From Ignavibacteriaceae bacterium (GTDB lineage: Bacteria > Bacteroidota > Ignavibacteria > Ignavibacteriales > Ignavibacteriaceae): a stretch of DNA of 53,584 nucleotides. The notes under the pieces are model-generated. The model had not been told where the DNA came from. It saw only the letters and a list, made by a program, of their open reading frames with translations, and ran no database searches. How positions within the stretch are numbered: the first letter of the stretch is position 1; every line of letters starts with the position of its first letter. The stretch spans positions 1 to 53,584 of the forward strand of contig JARLHC010000006.1 of NCBI GenBank assembly GCA_031292455.1, read 5' to 3'. Made by a program: the position numbers and the translations under genes. This document shows positions 1-8,357 of the stretch, piece after piece.

Positions 1-103
1 AATTATTTTCTAAAATGGAGTAAAACATAGATAATAAATAACTTATTGATTAAATTTAACAAATAAAGATATAAAATCAGGTGTTTTGAAGAGGAAGTGA
101 TTG

Positions 104-1315
104 ATGGATTTCGAATTAGCAGCAGCGCTGTACAACAATTATTTCAATTATAAAGAAAACTCACTAACAGCAAGGTGGATAAGGCATTCTGACATCTCTC
201 CGTTAATAGACAAATTAGACAATAATATATTCAAAGTTTCAGTATGTGGAAATTCTTACTGCGGGAAAGAGATAAGATTAGTAACGACAGGCAGTGGGGA
301 GAAGAGAATCTTCATGTGGTCGCAGATGCATGGAGATGAATCAACTGCTACGATGGCCATATTTGATATATTTAATTTTCTATCGGGAAACGATGGATTT
401 AATAACTTACGGAAGAAGATTTTTAAGGATACAACGTTATACTTTCTACCTATGGTTAATCCTGACGGAGCGGAAGAATATAAAAGGGGCAATTTTCTTG
501 ATATTGATATTAACAGGGATGCCATCAGGATGGAAACTCCTGAAGGAAAAATATTAAGAAATACATTTGATAAGATTAAGGCAGATTTCGGATTTAATTT
601 ACATGATCAGAATGTAAGATATACTGCAGGAGATTCATACAAAAAAGCCACGATATCATTTCTTGCGCCGCCCTTTGATCATAAAGGGATGGTGGATGCT
701 ACTCGTGGAGATGCGATAAAAATGATCAACGGGTTAACCCGAATATTAAACAAATATATTCCAGGGCATATTGCCAAATATGAAGAGGACCATGAACCAA
801 GGTCATTCGGTGATAAATTCCAGGGGTTAGGGACCAGTACGATTTTAATAGAATCGGGGGGATGGAAAGATGACAAAGAGAAACAATACATAAGGAAACT
901 GAATTTCATTATTCTACTATCTGCGATCAACAGCATAATTAATAAAACTTACAGAGACGAAACATTTAAGATTTATGAAAATTTACCATACAATAAAGAA
1001 TCATTATATGACCTTGTTTTAAGAAACCTGAAATTCAAGGAAAGAAACTGTGAGAGTTTAATGGATATAGGGATCAATATTGATGAGATTTATGGTGAAA
1101 ATCCGGAGGTCTTTATCACTAACTCGACAATTGAAGAATTAGGTGATCTTTCCACAAATTATGGAAGTGATGAAATTGATCTACATGGATATGATTATGA
1201 GCTACCGGGAAATTGTTTGAAAATAGGTGATGCGGCTAACTTACAAATTAAAAAAAACGGGGTTTTAAGATATACGATAGATAACGGGACTATAAGGAAT
1301 CCACTCCTTCATTAG
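104..1315 (+). CDS. M14-family zinc carboxypeptidase-like protein
   Basis: Predicted metallocarboxypeptidase-like hydrolase of 403 residues. The M14 landmarks appear in order: HGDE (first two zinc ligands, around residues 76-79), NPDG (about 119-122), INRD (about 136-139), NLHDQ with the third zinc-ligand histidine (about 165-169), and a later ESGG that could supply the catalytic glutamate. About 150 residues after this core show no motif I recognise. There is no signal peptide, so it is probably cytoplasmic, and the substrate cannot be read from the sequence. I chose the ATG at 104 because GAGGAAG at 91-97 lies six bases upstream; the in-frame TTG at 101 is too close to that ribosome binding site. 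It is a single gene, separated by 125 bases from the next gene on the same strand. Related M14 subfamilies include amide hydrolases, so peptidase activity itself is inference. Confidence 0.8.
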   Translation: MDFELAAALYNNYFNYKENSLTARWIRHSDISPLIDKLDNNIFKVSVCGNSYCGKEIRLVTTGSGEKRIFMWSQMHGDESTATMAIFDIFNFLSGNDGFNNLRKKIFKDTTLYFLPMVNPDGAEEYKRGNFLDIDINRDAIRMETPEGKILRNTFDKIKADFGFNLHDQNVRYTAGDSYKKATISFLAPPFDHKGMVDATRGDAIKMINGLTRILNKYIPGHIAKYEEDHEPRSFGDKFQGLGTSTILIESGGWKDDKEKQYIRKLNFIILLSAINSIINKTYRDETFKIYENLPYNKESLYDLVLRNLKFKERNCESLMDIGINIDEIYGENPEVFITNSTIEELGDLSTNYGSDEIDLHGYDYELPGNCLKIGDAANLQIKKNGVLRYTIDNGTIRNPLLH

Positions 1316-1440
1316 TTATTTTCTCAATTTATGCACATTTAATGCTATTAACGGATAATTCGGGACTCAAATAACTTGCTAATAGATAAATATTTTCCTA
1401 AATTTAATGTCTATTTAATCTATTAAAAGGTTATTTTGCA

Positions 1441-1815
1441 ATGGCTAGAATTAAAAATGTTGAAGCTTTTTGTGTTGTATGCAATGGTGTGAGGAAAATG
1501 GAATTAGCCGGAGACGTAAGCGGGCAGGAGAATAAACGCTGGGCTAAATGCAAAAAATGTAAGCAGACCATGGTCATTGACATGACTGAGACTGTAAAAG
1601 AGACAAAACCTTCGCTTGAAGGGATAGAATCAGAAAATTGTTCAGTATATGCTCCCTCGAAATCATTTACAATAGGTGAATCGATCTATCACCAGAACTG
1701 GGATGATTTCGGGAAAGTAGTTTCCAAAGAGATATTATCGAATGGAAGAAGTTCTATAGCCGTAGAATTTCAGAAATCCGGATATAAAAAATTAATTGAA
1801 TCATTAACTATTTAA
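1441..1815 (+). CDS. Zinc-ribbon protein with Tudor-like C-terminal segment
   Basis: Small protein of 124 residues, not a named family that I recognise. The N-terminus carries a four-cysteine zinc ribbon: CVVC at about residues 11-14 and CKKC at about 37-40. The second half (about 70-124) has the pattern F-x-I-G-x-x-I-x-H followed by W-D-D-F-G-K-V, then a hydrophobic stretch ending KKLIESL. It resembles the short beta-rich (Tudor/CarD-like) segment found at the ends of UvrD-type helicases and in many small bacterial proteins, where it contacts nucleic acid or RNA polymerase. The start at 1441 is a clear ATG. It ends 26 bases before rpsU on the same strand and the terminator lies only after rpsU, so the two are probably cotranscribed. 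A role in transcription or translation is inference from domain type and neighbour. Confidence 0.7.
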   Translation: MARIKNVEAFCVVCNGVRKMELAGDVSGQENKRWAKCKKCKQTMVIDMTETVKETKPSLEGIESENCSVYAPSKSFTIGESIYHQNWDDFGKVVSKEILSNGRSSIAVEFQKSGYKKLIESLTI

Positions 1816-1841
1816 ATTACCGTTTAAAGTGAGGTGAAAAC

Positions 1842-2042
1842 TTGGTAGGTATTACTATTGGCGAGAATGAAAATATCGACAAAGCTCTTAAGAGATTTAA
1901 GAAGAAATATGAAAGATCCGGCATCTTAAAGGAATTTAAGAAAAGGACTTTTTTCTTAAAGCCATCAATTAAGAAAAGGATGGAAAGGATAAAAGCTGCA
2001 AGAAGAGCTCACCGCACCGAAACGATGGAACACAGATTTTAG
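1842..2042 (+). CDS. rpsU: 30S ribosomal protein S21
   Basis: Ribosomal protein bS21, a very basic 66-residue protein of the small subunit platform that takes part in initiation. The family signature is visible: an N-terminal ENENIDKALKRFKKKYERSG stretch, then the arginine/lysine-rich tail KRMERIKAARRAHR. Length is normal for bS21. The start is a TTG at 1842, supported by GAGGTG at 1831-1836 five bases upstream; no in-frame ATG is available near this point. It follows the zinc-ribbon gene closely and is followed by a strong terminator at 2077-2105, so the two genes form one transcription unit. Confidence 0.95.
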   Translation: MVGITIGENENIDKALKRFKKKYERSGILKEFKKRTFFLKPSIKKRMERIKAARRAHRTETMEHRF

Positions 2043-2076
2043 TTTTTTAGCTGATTGAATTTTCCACAGAGTAAGT

Positions 2077-2105
2077 AATTCCCACCCAAGGTGGGAATTT
2101 TTTTA
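2077..2105 (+). terminator. Rho-independent terminator after rpsU
   Basis: Perfect inverted repeat AATTCCCACC / GGTGGGAATT with a three-base loop, followed by seven T residues. It ends the zinc-ribbon/rpsU unit and lies just past the stop codon of the convergent LOG-family gene. Confidence 0.9.
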
Positions 2106-2117
2106 TTAATACTGAAA

Positions 2118-2978
2118 TTATTTTAAGGCAATTTTAGGTTCAGTAACCTTCATTTCCTTATCATTAAGATAATAATCTTCAAAGTGACGGGTAATAAGAT
2201 TAAAAGCCTCATCGACTGAATTGCAGAATGAGAAAAGGTCGAGGTCTTCTTTGTTAATCATACCATTGCTATAAAGGTTTTCGAGATTTATTATACTTTT
2301 CCAGTATTTTTCATCATACACAACCATTAACAGTTTCTTTTTAATTTTACCAGTCTGGACTAAGGTCATTATTTCAAAAAATTCATCCATAGTACCAAAC
2401 CCGCCCGGGAAAACGATAAGAGCTTTGGCCAGGTAAGCGAACCAAAATTTCCTCATAAAGAAATAATGGAATTCAAAGCTAAGATCTGGGGAGACATATT
2501 TATTAACGAACTGCTCGAAAGGGATACTAATATTAAGTCCAACTGACAGACCCCCGGCGAGATTAGCGCCTTTATTAGCTGCTTCCATAATACCAGGACC
2601 TCCCCCGGTACAAATAATAAATCTATTCGAAAAGGTTTTAAGACCGAGGGACCACTCAGTCAACATTTGTGAAAGTTTAACCGCATCTTCATAATAATCA
2701 GACATCAGCACAGCGTGCTGGGCAGCTCTAAGTTTTTCAGCAAACCCTTTTACCTTTTTAGGATCCAGGGTATTAAATTTCTTTAGAGCTTTAACGGCCT
2801 GAGCTTTTGGAAGGAGCCTAGCAGAGCCAAAGAAAACGATTGTATCAACTACGTTATGTTTCCGGAATTTGCTTTGAGGCTCAAGAAATTCAGAAAGCAT
2901 TCTGATAATTCTTGCATCTGCTGAATTGAGAAATTCTTCATTCTCGTATGCCTTTTGAAGCGTCTTTTTTTTAACCAT
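2118..2978 (-). CDS. LOG-family protein (TIGR00730-type nucleotide phosphoribohydrolase-like)
   Basis: Rossmann-fold protein of 286 residues of the LOG ('lysine decarboxylase-like') family. Characterised members hydrolyse nucleoside 5'-monophosphates, including cytokinin riboside monophosphates, to free base and ribose phosphate. The diagnostic motifs are GGGPGIMEAANKG in the middle and PGGFGTMDE near residue 210, the nucleotide-binding and catalytic PGGxGTxxE. The protein is longer than the compact LOG enzymes because of roughly 80 extra N-terminal residues with many charged positions, a layout also seen in longer bacterial TIGR00730 proteins. The start ATG at 2978 has an upstream AGGACGGG. 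It stands alone, convergent with rpsU and divergent from dacB. The old 'lysine decarboxylase' label for this family is not supported by the active-site residues. Confidence 0.88.
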   Translation of the reverse strand: MVKKKTLQKAYENEEFLNSADARIIRMLSEFLEPQSKFRKHNVVDTIVFFGSARLLPKAQAVKALKKFNTLDPKKVKGFAEKLRAAQHAVLMSDYYEDAVKLSQMLTEWSLGLKTFSNRFIICTGGGPGIMEAANKGANLAGGLSVGLNISIPFEQFVNKYVSPDLSFEFHYFFMRKFWFAYLAKALIVFPGGFGTMDEFFEIMTLVQTGKIKKKLLMVVYDEKYWKSIINLENLYSNGMINKEDLDLFSFCNSVDEAFNLITRHFEDYYLNDKEMKVTEPKIALK

Positions 2979-3135
2979 TGTTTACCCGTCCTGAAAAAAT
3001 ATTTTTATACTGTTAATTAAGCCTTTTATTTGAAATTTGAACCTTTATATTTCCAATTGGCTTTTCAAATTTTTTGAGTTGCAAATTTAATCATTCTTTA
3101 TAAGAAAACACAAAAAAATCATTATTCTTTTTTAT

Positions 3136-4380
3136 ATGAAAAAAACTCTTATTCTCTTATTATTCTTCATTTCGGTATCTTTTGGAACTTCGAGAGAGGA
3201 AATCAGGGGCATTATATCGAGTATTGTTCAGAGACTTCCGGCAAGTACGAAGGCAGGTATAATAATATATAACCCGCTGACGCAAGATACAATATTCCAG
3301 AAAAATGCATTTGTTTCGATGACACCGGCATCCAATACCAAATTATTTACAACAGCTGCAGCACTATCGATGCTTGGCGGAGATTTTCCACTTTATACAA
3401 AGCTAATTACGAATGATCATAACATTAAGAACGGAGTAATTAATGGGGATCTTTACATAAAGGGATATGGTAATTCGACCTTTACCTCTTCAGACCTTGA
3501 ACGGATGGTAAAGGATTTAGCACATAAAGGGATAAAAAAGATAACGGGACAAATTATCGGTGATGATAATTATTTTGACGATGTATATTTCCGAGCGGAC
3601 TGGATACCGGACGAAGTAACAAACATAAGTCTCCCGCCAATATCCGCATTAGTTATTGACAGGAACAGAGTAGTTACTTATAAAAAAGTAAGACGGAGAA
3701 TGAAGGCATATACCACAAATATAAGCGACCCGCCGTTATTTGCTGCCAAACTATTGAGAGAAAAGCTAATTGCTGAAGGTATATCAGTCGGAACATCATG
3801 TACCAAGGGTGAGGCACCTAAAAACGGAATAATACTTTCTGAATCGAAAATTATTCTCAGAGATTTAATAGCGTTGATTAATAAGCATAGTGATAATTTT
3901 CTGGCAGAATGTTTATTTAAAACGATAGGTGCTGAATCATCCAAACAGAAGGGAAATTCATTTTATTCAACGCAAGCCATAATTAACTTTCTGGAAGAGA
4001 ACGGAGTATATTTAAAGGGATCTTCAGTAGTTGACGGTTCAGGTATTTCGCGGTTTGACCAGGTTACACCGATCTCAATATCCGGAATCCTGGAGAAAAT
4101 GTATTTTGATGTAGCTAATTTTGACAATTATTACAAATCCTTAAGCATTGCCGGAGTTGACGGAACATTAAGATACAGATTTAAGGGAACCAGTGCAGAG
4201 AACAATCTTCATGGAAAAACCGGTACACTTGATGGCATATCTTCCTTATCAGGATATTTGACTACAGCCAGGGGGGATGATCTTATAATAAGCATGATAA
4301 TGGAATTTGATAAGAGGGGGAATAGATTTCATCATGCAATCCAAGACGAGATAGTGAAATTATTAACAGACTGGAAATAA
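3136..4380 (+). CDS. dacB: D-alanyl-D-alanine carboxypeptidase/endopeptidase (PBP4 type)
   Basis: Class C penicillin-binding protein, peptidase family S13, acting in the periplasm on peptidoglycan stem peptides and cross-links. A signal peptide covers about residues 1-17 (MKK followed by a leucine-rich core). The three penicillin-binding motifs are present: SNTK with catalytic Ser66 and Lys69, SDN at 252-254, and KTG at 361-363. The segment between the first two motifs contains the extra domains typical of the family. At 414 residues it is somewhat shorter than the E. coli enzyme (about 477) but complete. It is transcribed alone from the divergent region shared with the LOG gene and ends at a strong hairpin. 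All active-site residues are intact, so activity is likely. Confidence 0.93.
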   Translation: MKKTLILLLFFISVSFGTSREEIRGIISSIVQRLPASTKAGIIIYNPLTQDTIFQKNAFVSMTPASNTKLFTTAAALSMLGGDFPLYTKLITNDHNIKNGVINGDLYIKGYGNSTFTSSDLERMVKDLAHKGIKKITGQIIGDDNYFDDVYFRADWIPDEVTNISLPPISALVIDRNRVVTYKKVRRRMKAYTTNISDPPLFAAKLLREKLIAEGISVGTSCTKGEAPKNGIILSESKIILRDLIALINKHSDNFLAECLFKTIGAESSKQKGNSFYSTQAIINFLEENGVYLKGSSVVDGSGISRFDQVTPISISGILEKMYFDVANFDNYYKSLSIAGVDGTLRYRFKGTSAENNLHGKTGTLDGISSLSGYLTTARGDDLIISMIMEFDKRGNRFHHAIQDEIVKLLTDWK

Positions 4381-4393
4381 AAAACAGATGAAC

Positions 4394-4422
4394 AAAAAAA
4401 GGCTGTTATAACAGCCTTTTTT
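4394..4422 (+). terminator. Bidirectional terminator between dacB and secG
   Basis: The self-complementary core GGCTGTTATAACAGCC has a run of seven A on its left and six T on its right. The hairpin can therefore stop dacB transcripts on the plus strand and secG transcripts arriving on the minus strand. Confidence 0.88.
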
Positions 4423-4437
4423 GAATTTAAACTATTT

Positions 4438-4782
4438 TTATGGTTTACCCGGAGGAACGTTAGGATTCTGTCTAGGAATAGTAGGGGTAGTAGGAACAGT
4501 TTGTCTTCCTGATTTCTGGATAATACTTTCTCTCTGGTTTTCTGAAGATTTGCCAGGAAGAAAGAATAGGTTAATAATCAAAGCCAAAGCAGCCAAACTT
4601 CCACCTAACCACCATGTAGCTTTGCTTAAGAAATCAGCAGTTCTTCTAGTTCCGAACATTGAACCCATATTGCCACCACCGAAGGTTCCAGCTAATCCAC
4701 CTCCCTTACTTGACTGAAGAAGGACCATAATAATCAAGAATACAGAAATAAGTGCACTTATAAGAATTAATAACGAATACAT
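4438..4782 (-). CDS. secG: Preprotein translocase subunit SecG
   Basis: Small membrane subunit of the SecYEG protein-export channel, 114 residues. Two hydrophobic segments are visible, at about residues 2-20 and 55-72. They are joined by the family's conserved cytoplasmic loop, here QSSKGGGLAGTFGG followed by a methionine/phenylalanine-rich stretch and ATWWLG. The C-terminal 40 residues are a polar, proline/threonine-rich tail, common in SecG of the Bacteroidota group. The start ATG at 4782 has AGGAGA six bases upstream (4789-4794). That ribosome binding site lies in the 16-base gap after the CCA end of tRNA-Met, so the tRNA and secG are almost certainly on one primary transcript. The gene ends before a bidirectional terminator. 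Confidence 0.93.
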   Translation of the reverse strand: MYSLLILISALISVFLIIMVLLQSSKGGGLAGTFGGGNMGSMFGTRRTADFLSKATWWLGGSLAALALIINLFFLPGKSSENQRESIIQKSGRQTVPTTPTIPRQNPNVPPGKP

Positions 4783-4798
4783 AATTTATCTCCTAAAT

Positions 4799-4875
4799 TG
4801 GTAGCGGGGGAGGGAGTCGAACCCCCGACACATGGATTATGATTCCATTGCTCTAACCTACTGAGCTACCCCGCC
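4799..4875 (-). tRNA. tRNA-Met (anticodon CAT), elongator type, CCA encoded
   Basis: Read on the minus strand the segment folds into a complete cloverleaf. The acceptor stem is GGCGGGG/CCCCGCT, the D arm begins GCTCAGT, the anticodon stem is ATGGA/TCCAT around the loop ATCATAA with anticodon CAT, the T arm contains GGTTCGACTCC, the discriminator is A and CCA is encoded. The anticodon stem lacks the three consecutive G-C pairs of initiator tRNA, and the first pair of the acceptor stem is G-T, so elongator Met is favoured. A tRNA-Ile that reads ATA after lysidine modification also has a CAT anticodon and is not strictly excluded. Confidence 0.95.
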
Positions 4876-4897
4876 AGTTATCAATATTTAGCTTGTA

Positions 4898-4925
4898 AAT
4901 ATAGAAACAATAGAATTTATTTCAA
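4898..4925 (-). promoter_or_regulatory. Likely sigma-70 promoter for tRNA-Met and secG
   Basis: On the minus strand TTGAAA (4925-4920) is followed after 16 bases by TATATT (4903-4898), which predicts a start about 15 bases before the tRNA 5' end. It sits directly after the obg stop codon, so the tRNA-secG unit need not depend on obg readthrough. Confidence 0.5.
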
Positions 4926-4933
4926 AGAAATTT

Positions 4934-5926
4934 TCACTTACACTTTTGCAGAGTTTTCCACAGAAAATCGATTAGTTCCTGAACTCCCTGTTTAGTTGCA
5001 GATGAAAAGACAAGAGTATTAGAATCAGCATTTTTAATTTTTTTCTTAGCAAGTTTTTTTACCTCCTCTTCGGGAAGCAAATCTGCTTTAGAGAAGGAAA
5101 CAATCTTAATCTTTTTTGCAAGTTCAGGGGAATAACTCTTTAATTCATTAAATAACACGGTAAAATCTTTCTGATGATTTTCAGAAGTAATATCTATAAG
5201 GAAGAGAAGTATCCTAGTTCTTTCGATATGTCTTAGAAATTTAATTCCTAATCCTTTTCCTTCGTGGGCGCCTTCGATAATACCAGGGATATCGGCAACA
5301 GTAAAGCTCTTAAAATCCTTATATTGTACAATACCCAGATTTGGTTCAAGAGTAGTAAAGGGATAATCAGCAATTTTAGGACGGGCAGCTGAAATTGTTG
5401 ATATCAGGGTAGATTTGCCGGAATTTGGAAATCCAACCAAACCAACATCAGCGATTAATTTAAGCTCAAATATTACTTTCTTTTCCTGGCCTTCCCTGCC
5501 CTGTTCTGCATACCGGGGGGCCTGGTTAGTAGGAGTGGCGAAATTGCTATTGCCTTTTCCCCCTCTGCCTCCCTTAGCGATCATAATCTTTTTATTATCC
5601 TGATCAAGATCGAAAAGTAATTTGTGAGAATCAGCGTCTTTAATAATTGTCCCGACGGGAACATTGATTATAATGTCCTCGCCATCCTTACCATGTTTAA
5701 GCGCGGAAGCACCAGGAGCACCTTTTTGAGCTTCATATTTTTTATGATACCTAAAATCAAGAAGAGTAGAAAGGTTATGGAGAGCCTGAACATATACATG
5801 CCCTCCCCTGCCACCATCCCCTCCTGAAGGACCGCCTTTAGGAACATATTTTTCTCTCCGGAAAAGCACAGCCCCATCTCCCCCTCTCCCGGCTTTTATT
5901 TCAACTTCGGCATAGTCAATAAACAT
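4934..5926 (-). CDS. obgE: GTPase Obg/CgtA
   Basis: Essential ribosome-associated GTPase of 330 residues that acts in large-subunit assembly and stress signalling. The N-terminal Obg domain (about 1-157) shows the glycine-rich repeats, for example KGGPSGGDGGRGGH and KGGRGGKGNSNF. The G domain follows, with the P-loop GFPNSGKST, the G3 motif DIPGIIEGA, the switch region GKGLGIKFLRHIERT, and FSKAD as the G4 motif. There is no long C-terminal OCT extension, as in short Obg proteins. The start is an ATG at 5926, only three bases after the stop of the upstream unknown gene, so the two are very probably cotranscribed and translationally linked. tRNA-Met and secG follow on the same strand. Confidence 0.97.
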   Translation of the reverse strand: MFIDYAEVEIKAGRGGDGAVLFRREKYVPKGGPSGGDGGRGGHVYVQALHNLSTLLDFRYHKKYEAQKGAPGASALKHGKDGEDIIINVPVGTIIKDADSHKLLFDLDQDNKKIMIAKGGRGGKGNSNFATPTNQAPRYAEQGREGQEKKVIFELKLIADVGLVGFPNSGKSTLISTISAARPKIADYPFTTLEPNLGIVQYKDFKSFTVADIPGIIEGAHEGKGLGIKFLRHIERTRILLFLIDITSENHQKDFTVLFNELKSYSPELAKKIKIVSFSKADLLPEEEVKKLAKKKIKNADSNTLVFSSATKQGVQELIDFLWKTLQKCK

Positions 5927-5929
5927 CGA

Positions 5930-7474
5930 TTATACCTGATTAAAATAATTAGCTACGGCATTAGTAAGTGCGACGGCATATCTTGAAAAAGGATTTATCC
6001 GATAGGTAAGAAAAACACTTTTCAATATTTCAGTGGCTTCTCCATAGGAAGAACATACAGAAATCCTATCCATAGTAATTGCAAAATCTTCCCTGTCTTC
6101 GTCAAAAACTGAGTTCACTATTTTATCAATCTCCTTATCCTTCAGGTACGAAAGCAAATCATTTGGAAAATTATTTTTTTCTCCCTGCTGCAAATGCAAG
6201 TCGGGTTCAACTTCGAATTCATTTCCCGATTCAGGTAACGGCTCTTTTCCCTCATTAAGTTCAATCTTTTTCTCTTCATTTTCCGAATCAGGAGAAGATT
6301 CATCAATTTCCATGAATTCGTCGTTCAGATCTTTACTGAAATCCTGAATATCCAGAATTTCCTTATCGGTAACATCCAATCTGACTTCATCCTTATCGTT
6401 GCTAATATCGTTTTCCAGTTCTTCAAGGGATAGAAGTTCTTCATCATAAAGTTTAAATGAATTCTCATCTTCAGAGGCAGAAATGATTATTTCCTGGTCA
6501 TCTAATATATTTTCAGGGGAATTCTTATCCGTAATAAAATCGAATGGTTCATTTAATTCATTTAACAAATCCTCAGTTGATATTTCGGGTTGAGGGGTTA
6601 TGTTTTTATCCACAGGCGATTTGGTTTCCGGCAATTTATCTTCAAAAGAAATATTACGAAAATCCTCATCCGAATTTTCCAATTCTTCATGAGTTTCTGA
6701 ACCGAGCGAATCTTTATCTAAAGGGGCAGAAGAATAAATAATTGAACGAATTTCCTCAACAGAATATTTTTGTTTTGCATCGATAGGAAGGGCCCGCCTT
6801 AGTTTAAATAAATATTCTATCAGATTTCTTTCCTTAAAAAATACCTCAACCGACTGCACAGGGACTTTATTACTGTTATTCCCGTTATTCATAAAATCCG
6901 CTATAGAGTAAAGAGCATTATCCACTAATTTAGCAGATTGAAGAGAGAAAAGTTCCTTATCTATTTTATTCAGGAGTACCTCAAATTCAATCAGGCTCAA
7001 TGAAATAGATCTTTTTTTATTCAGATATGATAAAAGGATATTCTTTAAATAATCGTAATAATAGATATAATTAAGTGAAAGTTTTATTTCCTCAATAGGT
7101 TTCTGATCGGCTTCATTAAAGATCAATTTAGTCAATGACCATTTGGGGCGCGCGACGTAATTTACATTAAAAGAGACAGCCTGAGTTATAAGTTTTTTAA
7201 TATCATCAACAGAAATTTTCCTTGTTTTCTTAACCTCTTCGCCAATAAGATTAAAATAGTGAGCAATTTCAGGGCCGGAATAATCAAAAACTGAATTCTG
7301 AATAAGATTTTTCCTGTCTTCAAATATTAAAAAATCTATTTCGGCAGATATATAATGTAAAATAGCAGGATGAACATCCGTAGCGAGTAATTTTTCAAAA
7401 GAGAAGAAAGAACCGAGGGTCTTCACCTTGTTTAATGAAAAATCGACAATAAATTTAATTTCCTTCTCAAACAT
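5930..7474 (-). CDS. Hypothetical protein with acidic central region, upstream of obg
   Basis: I do not recognise a family for this 514-residue protein. It has three visible parts. Residues 1 to about 260 look folded and alpha-helical with mixed charge. About 265-440 is a low-complexity, strongly acidic stretch rich in Asp, Glu and Ser, likely disordered. About 440-514 is a short, more hydrophobic helical module ending ALTNAVANYFNQV. There is no signal peptide, membrane segment or nucleotide-binding motif. Its stop codon lies three bases before the obg start, so it is the leading gene of an obg operon. The ribosome binding site is weak (a GGA upstream of the ATG). A link to ribosome assembly or to division of labour with Obg is inference from position only. 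Confidence 0.75.
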   Translation of the reverse strand: MFEKEIKFIVDFSLNKVKTLGSFFSFEKLLATDVHPAILHYISAEIDFLIFEDRKNLIQNSVFDYSGPEIAHYFNLIGEEVKKTRKISVDDIKKLITQAVSFNVNYVARPKWSLTKLIFNEADQKPIEEIKLSLNYIYYYDYLKNILLSYLNKKRSISLSLIEFEVLLNKIDKELFSLQSAKLVDNALYSIADFMNNGNNSNKVPVQSVEVFFKERNLIEYLFKLRRALPIDAKQKYSVEEIRSIIYSSAPLDKDSLGSETHEELENSDEDFRNISFEDKLPETKSPVDKNITPQPEISTEDLLNELNEPFDFITDKNSPENILDDQEIIISASEDENSFKLYDEELLSLEELENDISNDKDEVRLDVTDKEILDIQDFSKDLNDEFMEIDESSPDSENEEKKIELNEGKEPLPESGNEFEVEPDLHLQQGEKNNFPNDLLSYLKDKEIDKIVNSVFDEDREDFAITMDRISVCSSYGEATEILKSVFLTYRINPFSRYAVALTNAVANYFNQV

Positions 7475-7552
7475 TTATAATTTCCGAAATGTGAGGGATA
7501 AGATAGTCAATTGTTATCAAAATTTCTTATTACCTATCAAGGTATAAATAAG

Positions 7553-7576
7553 AATAGGGCGAATAGACGCCCTATT
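7553..7576 (-). terminator. Hairpin terminator after sdhB
   Basis: Inverted repeat AATAGGGCG / CGCCCTATT with a six-base loop, about 20 bases past the sdhB stop on the minus strand. The following bases are T-rich but not a pure T run, so the strength is uncertain. Confidence 0.6.
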
Positions 7577-7595
7577 TGAAGAATATTATTATATT

Positions 7596-8357
7596 TTAAT
7601 TATTTTCTTGCTTTAGTGAAGCTCTAAAATATTCACGCCGAAGTTCAGCAATAACATCCATAGAAATGCCTTTGGGGCATTCAGCAGAACAAGCTTCGGT
7701 ATTGGTACAAGAGCCAAAGCCTTCTTTTTCCATCTGATTAAGCATTGCGAACACTCTTTTTTCACGTTCCGGTTTTCCCTGAGGCAGGCGAACGAGGTGG
7801 GCAACCTTAGCGCTGACGAAGAGCATAGCAGAGGCATTTTTACAAGCAGCGACACAAGCCCCACATCCGATACACTCTGCAGCATCGAGAGCTTTCTCCG
7901 AATTATGTTTTGGAATAGGGACAGCGTTTGCATCGGGGGCGCCACCTGTATTGACAGCGATAAATCCGCCAGCAGCAATAATTCTATCGAAAGCAGATCT
8001 ATCCACCATAAGATCTTTAAGAACCGGAAAGCCCTTAGCCCGCCAAGGTTCCAAAACAATTGTTTCACCATCCTTAAAATGGCGCATATATAACTGGCAA
8101 GTAGTGATTCTTTTCAGAGGTCCATGGGCTCTGCCATTGATAAATATACCGCAGCACCCGCATACGCCTTCCCTGCAGTCATGTTCGAAAGCTACAGGAT
8201 CGGTACCTTCTTTAATCAGTTTCTCATTTAATACGTCGAGCATTTCCAGAATAGACATTTCAGTTGAAATTCCCTGAATATCATAATCAACAAAACGACC
8301 TTTGTCTTCTTTATTTTTCTGACGCCATACTTTTAGGTGTAAATTCAATTCCGCCAT
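7596..8357 (-). CDS. sdhB: Succinate dehydrogenase/fumarate reductase iron-sulfur subunit
   Basis: Electron-transfer subunit of complex II, 253 residues, carrying electrons from the flavoprotein to the membrane quinone site. All cluster ligands are present. The [2Fe-2S] cysteines are in [10 protein letters not shown] (Cys61, 66, 69) and Cys87. The second domain has CIGCGAC followed by Cys172, then Cys217, CSAEC and Pro for the [4Fe-4S] and [3Fe-4S] clusters. The gene overlaps the end of sdhA by one base (TAATG), giving tight translational coupling, and is the last gene of the sdhC-sdhA-sdhB operon. The order C-A-B with a single membrane gene is the type-B, menaquinone-linked arrangement; direction of catalysis (succinate oxidation or fumarate reduction) cannot be told from sequence. 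Confidence 0.96.
   Translation of the reverse strand: MAELNLHLKVWRQKNKEDKGRFVDYDIQGISTEMSILEMLDVLNEKLIKEGTDPVAFEHDCREGVCGCCGIFINGRAHGPLKRITTCQLYMRHFKDGETIVLEPWRAKGFPVLKDLMVDRSAFDRIIAAGGFIAVNTGGAPDANAVPIPKHNSEKALDAAECIGCGACVAACKNASAMLFVSAKVAHLVRLPQGKPEREKRVFAMLNQMEKEGFGSCTNTEACSAECPKGISMDVIAELRREYFRASLKQENN

Noticed and set aside
4421-4717. Plus-strand 98-codon frame over secG
   Set aside because: It is the reverse complement of secG, has a proline-rich composition without a family, and starts within the terminator.
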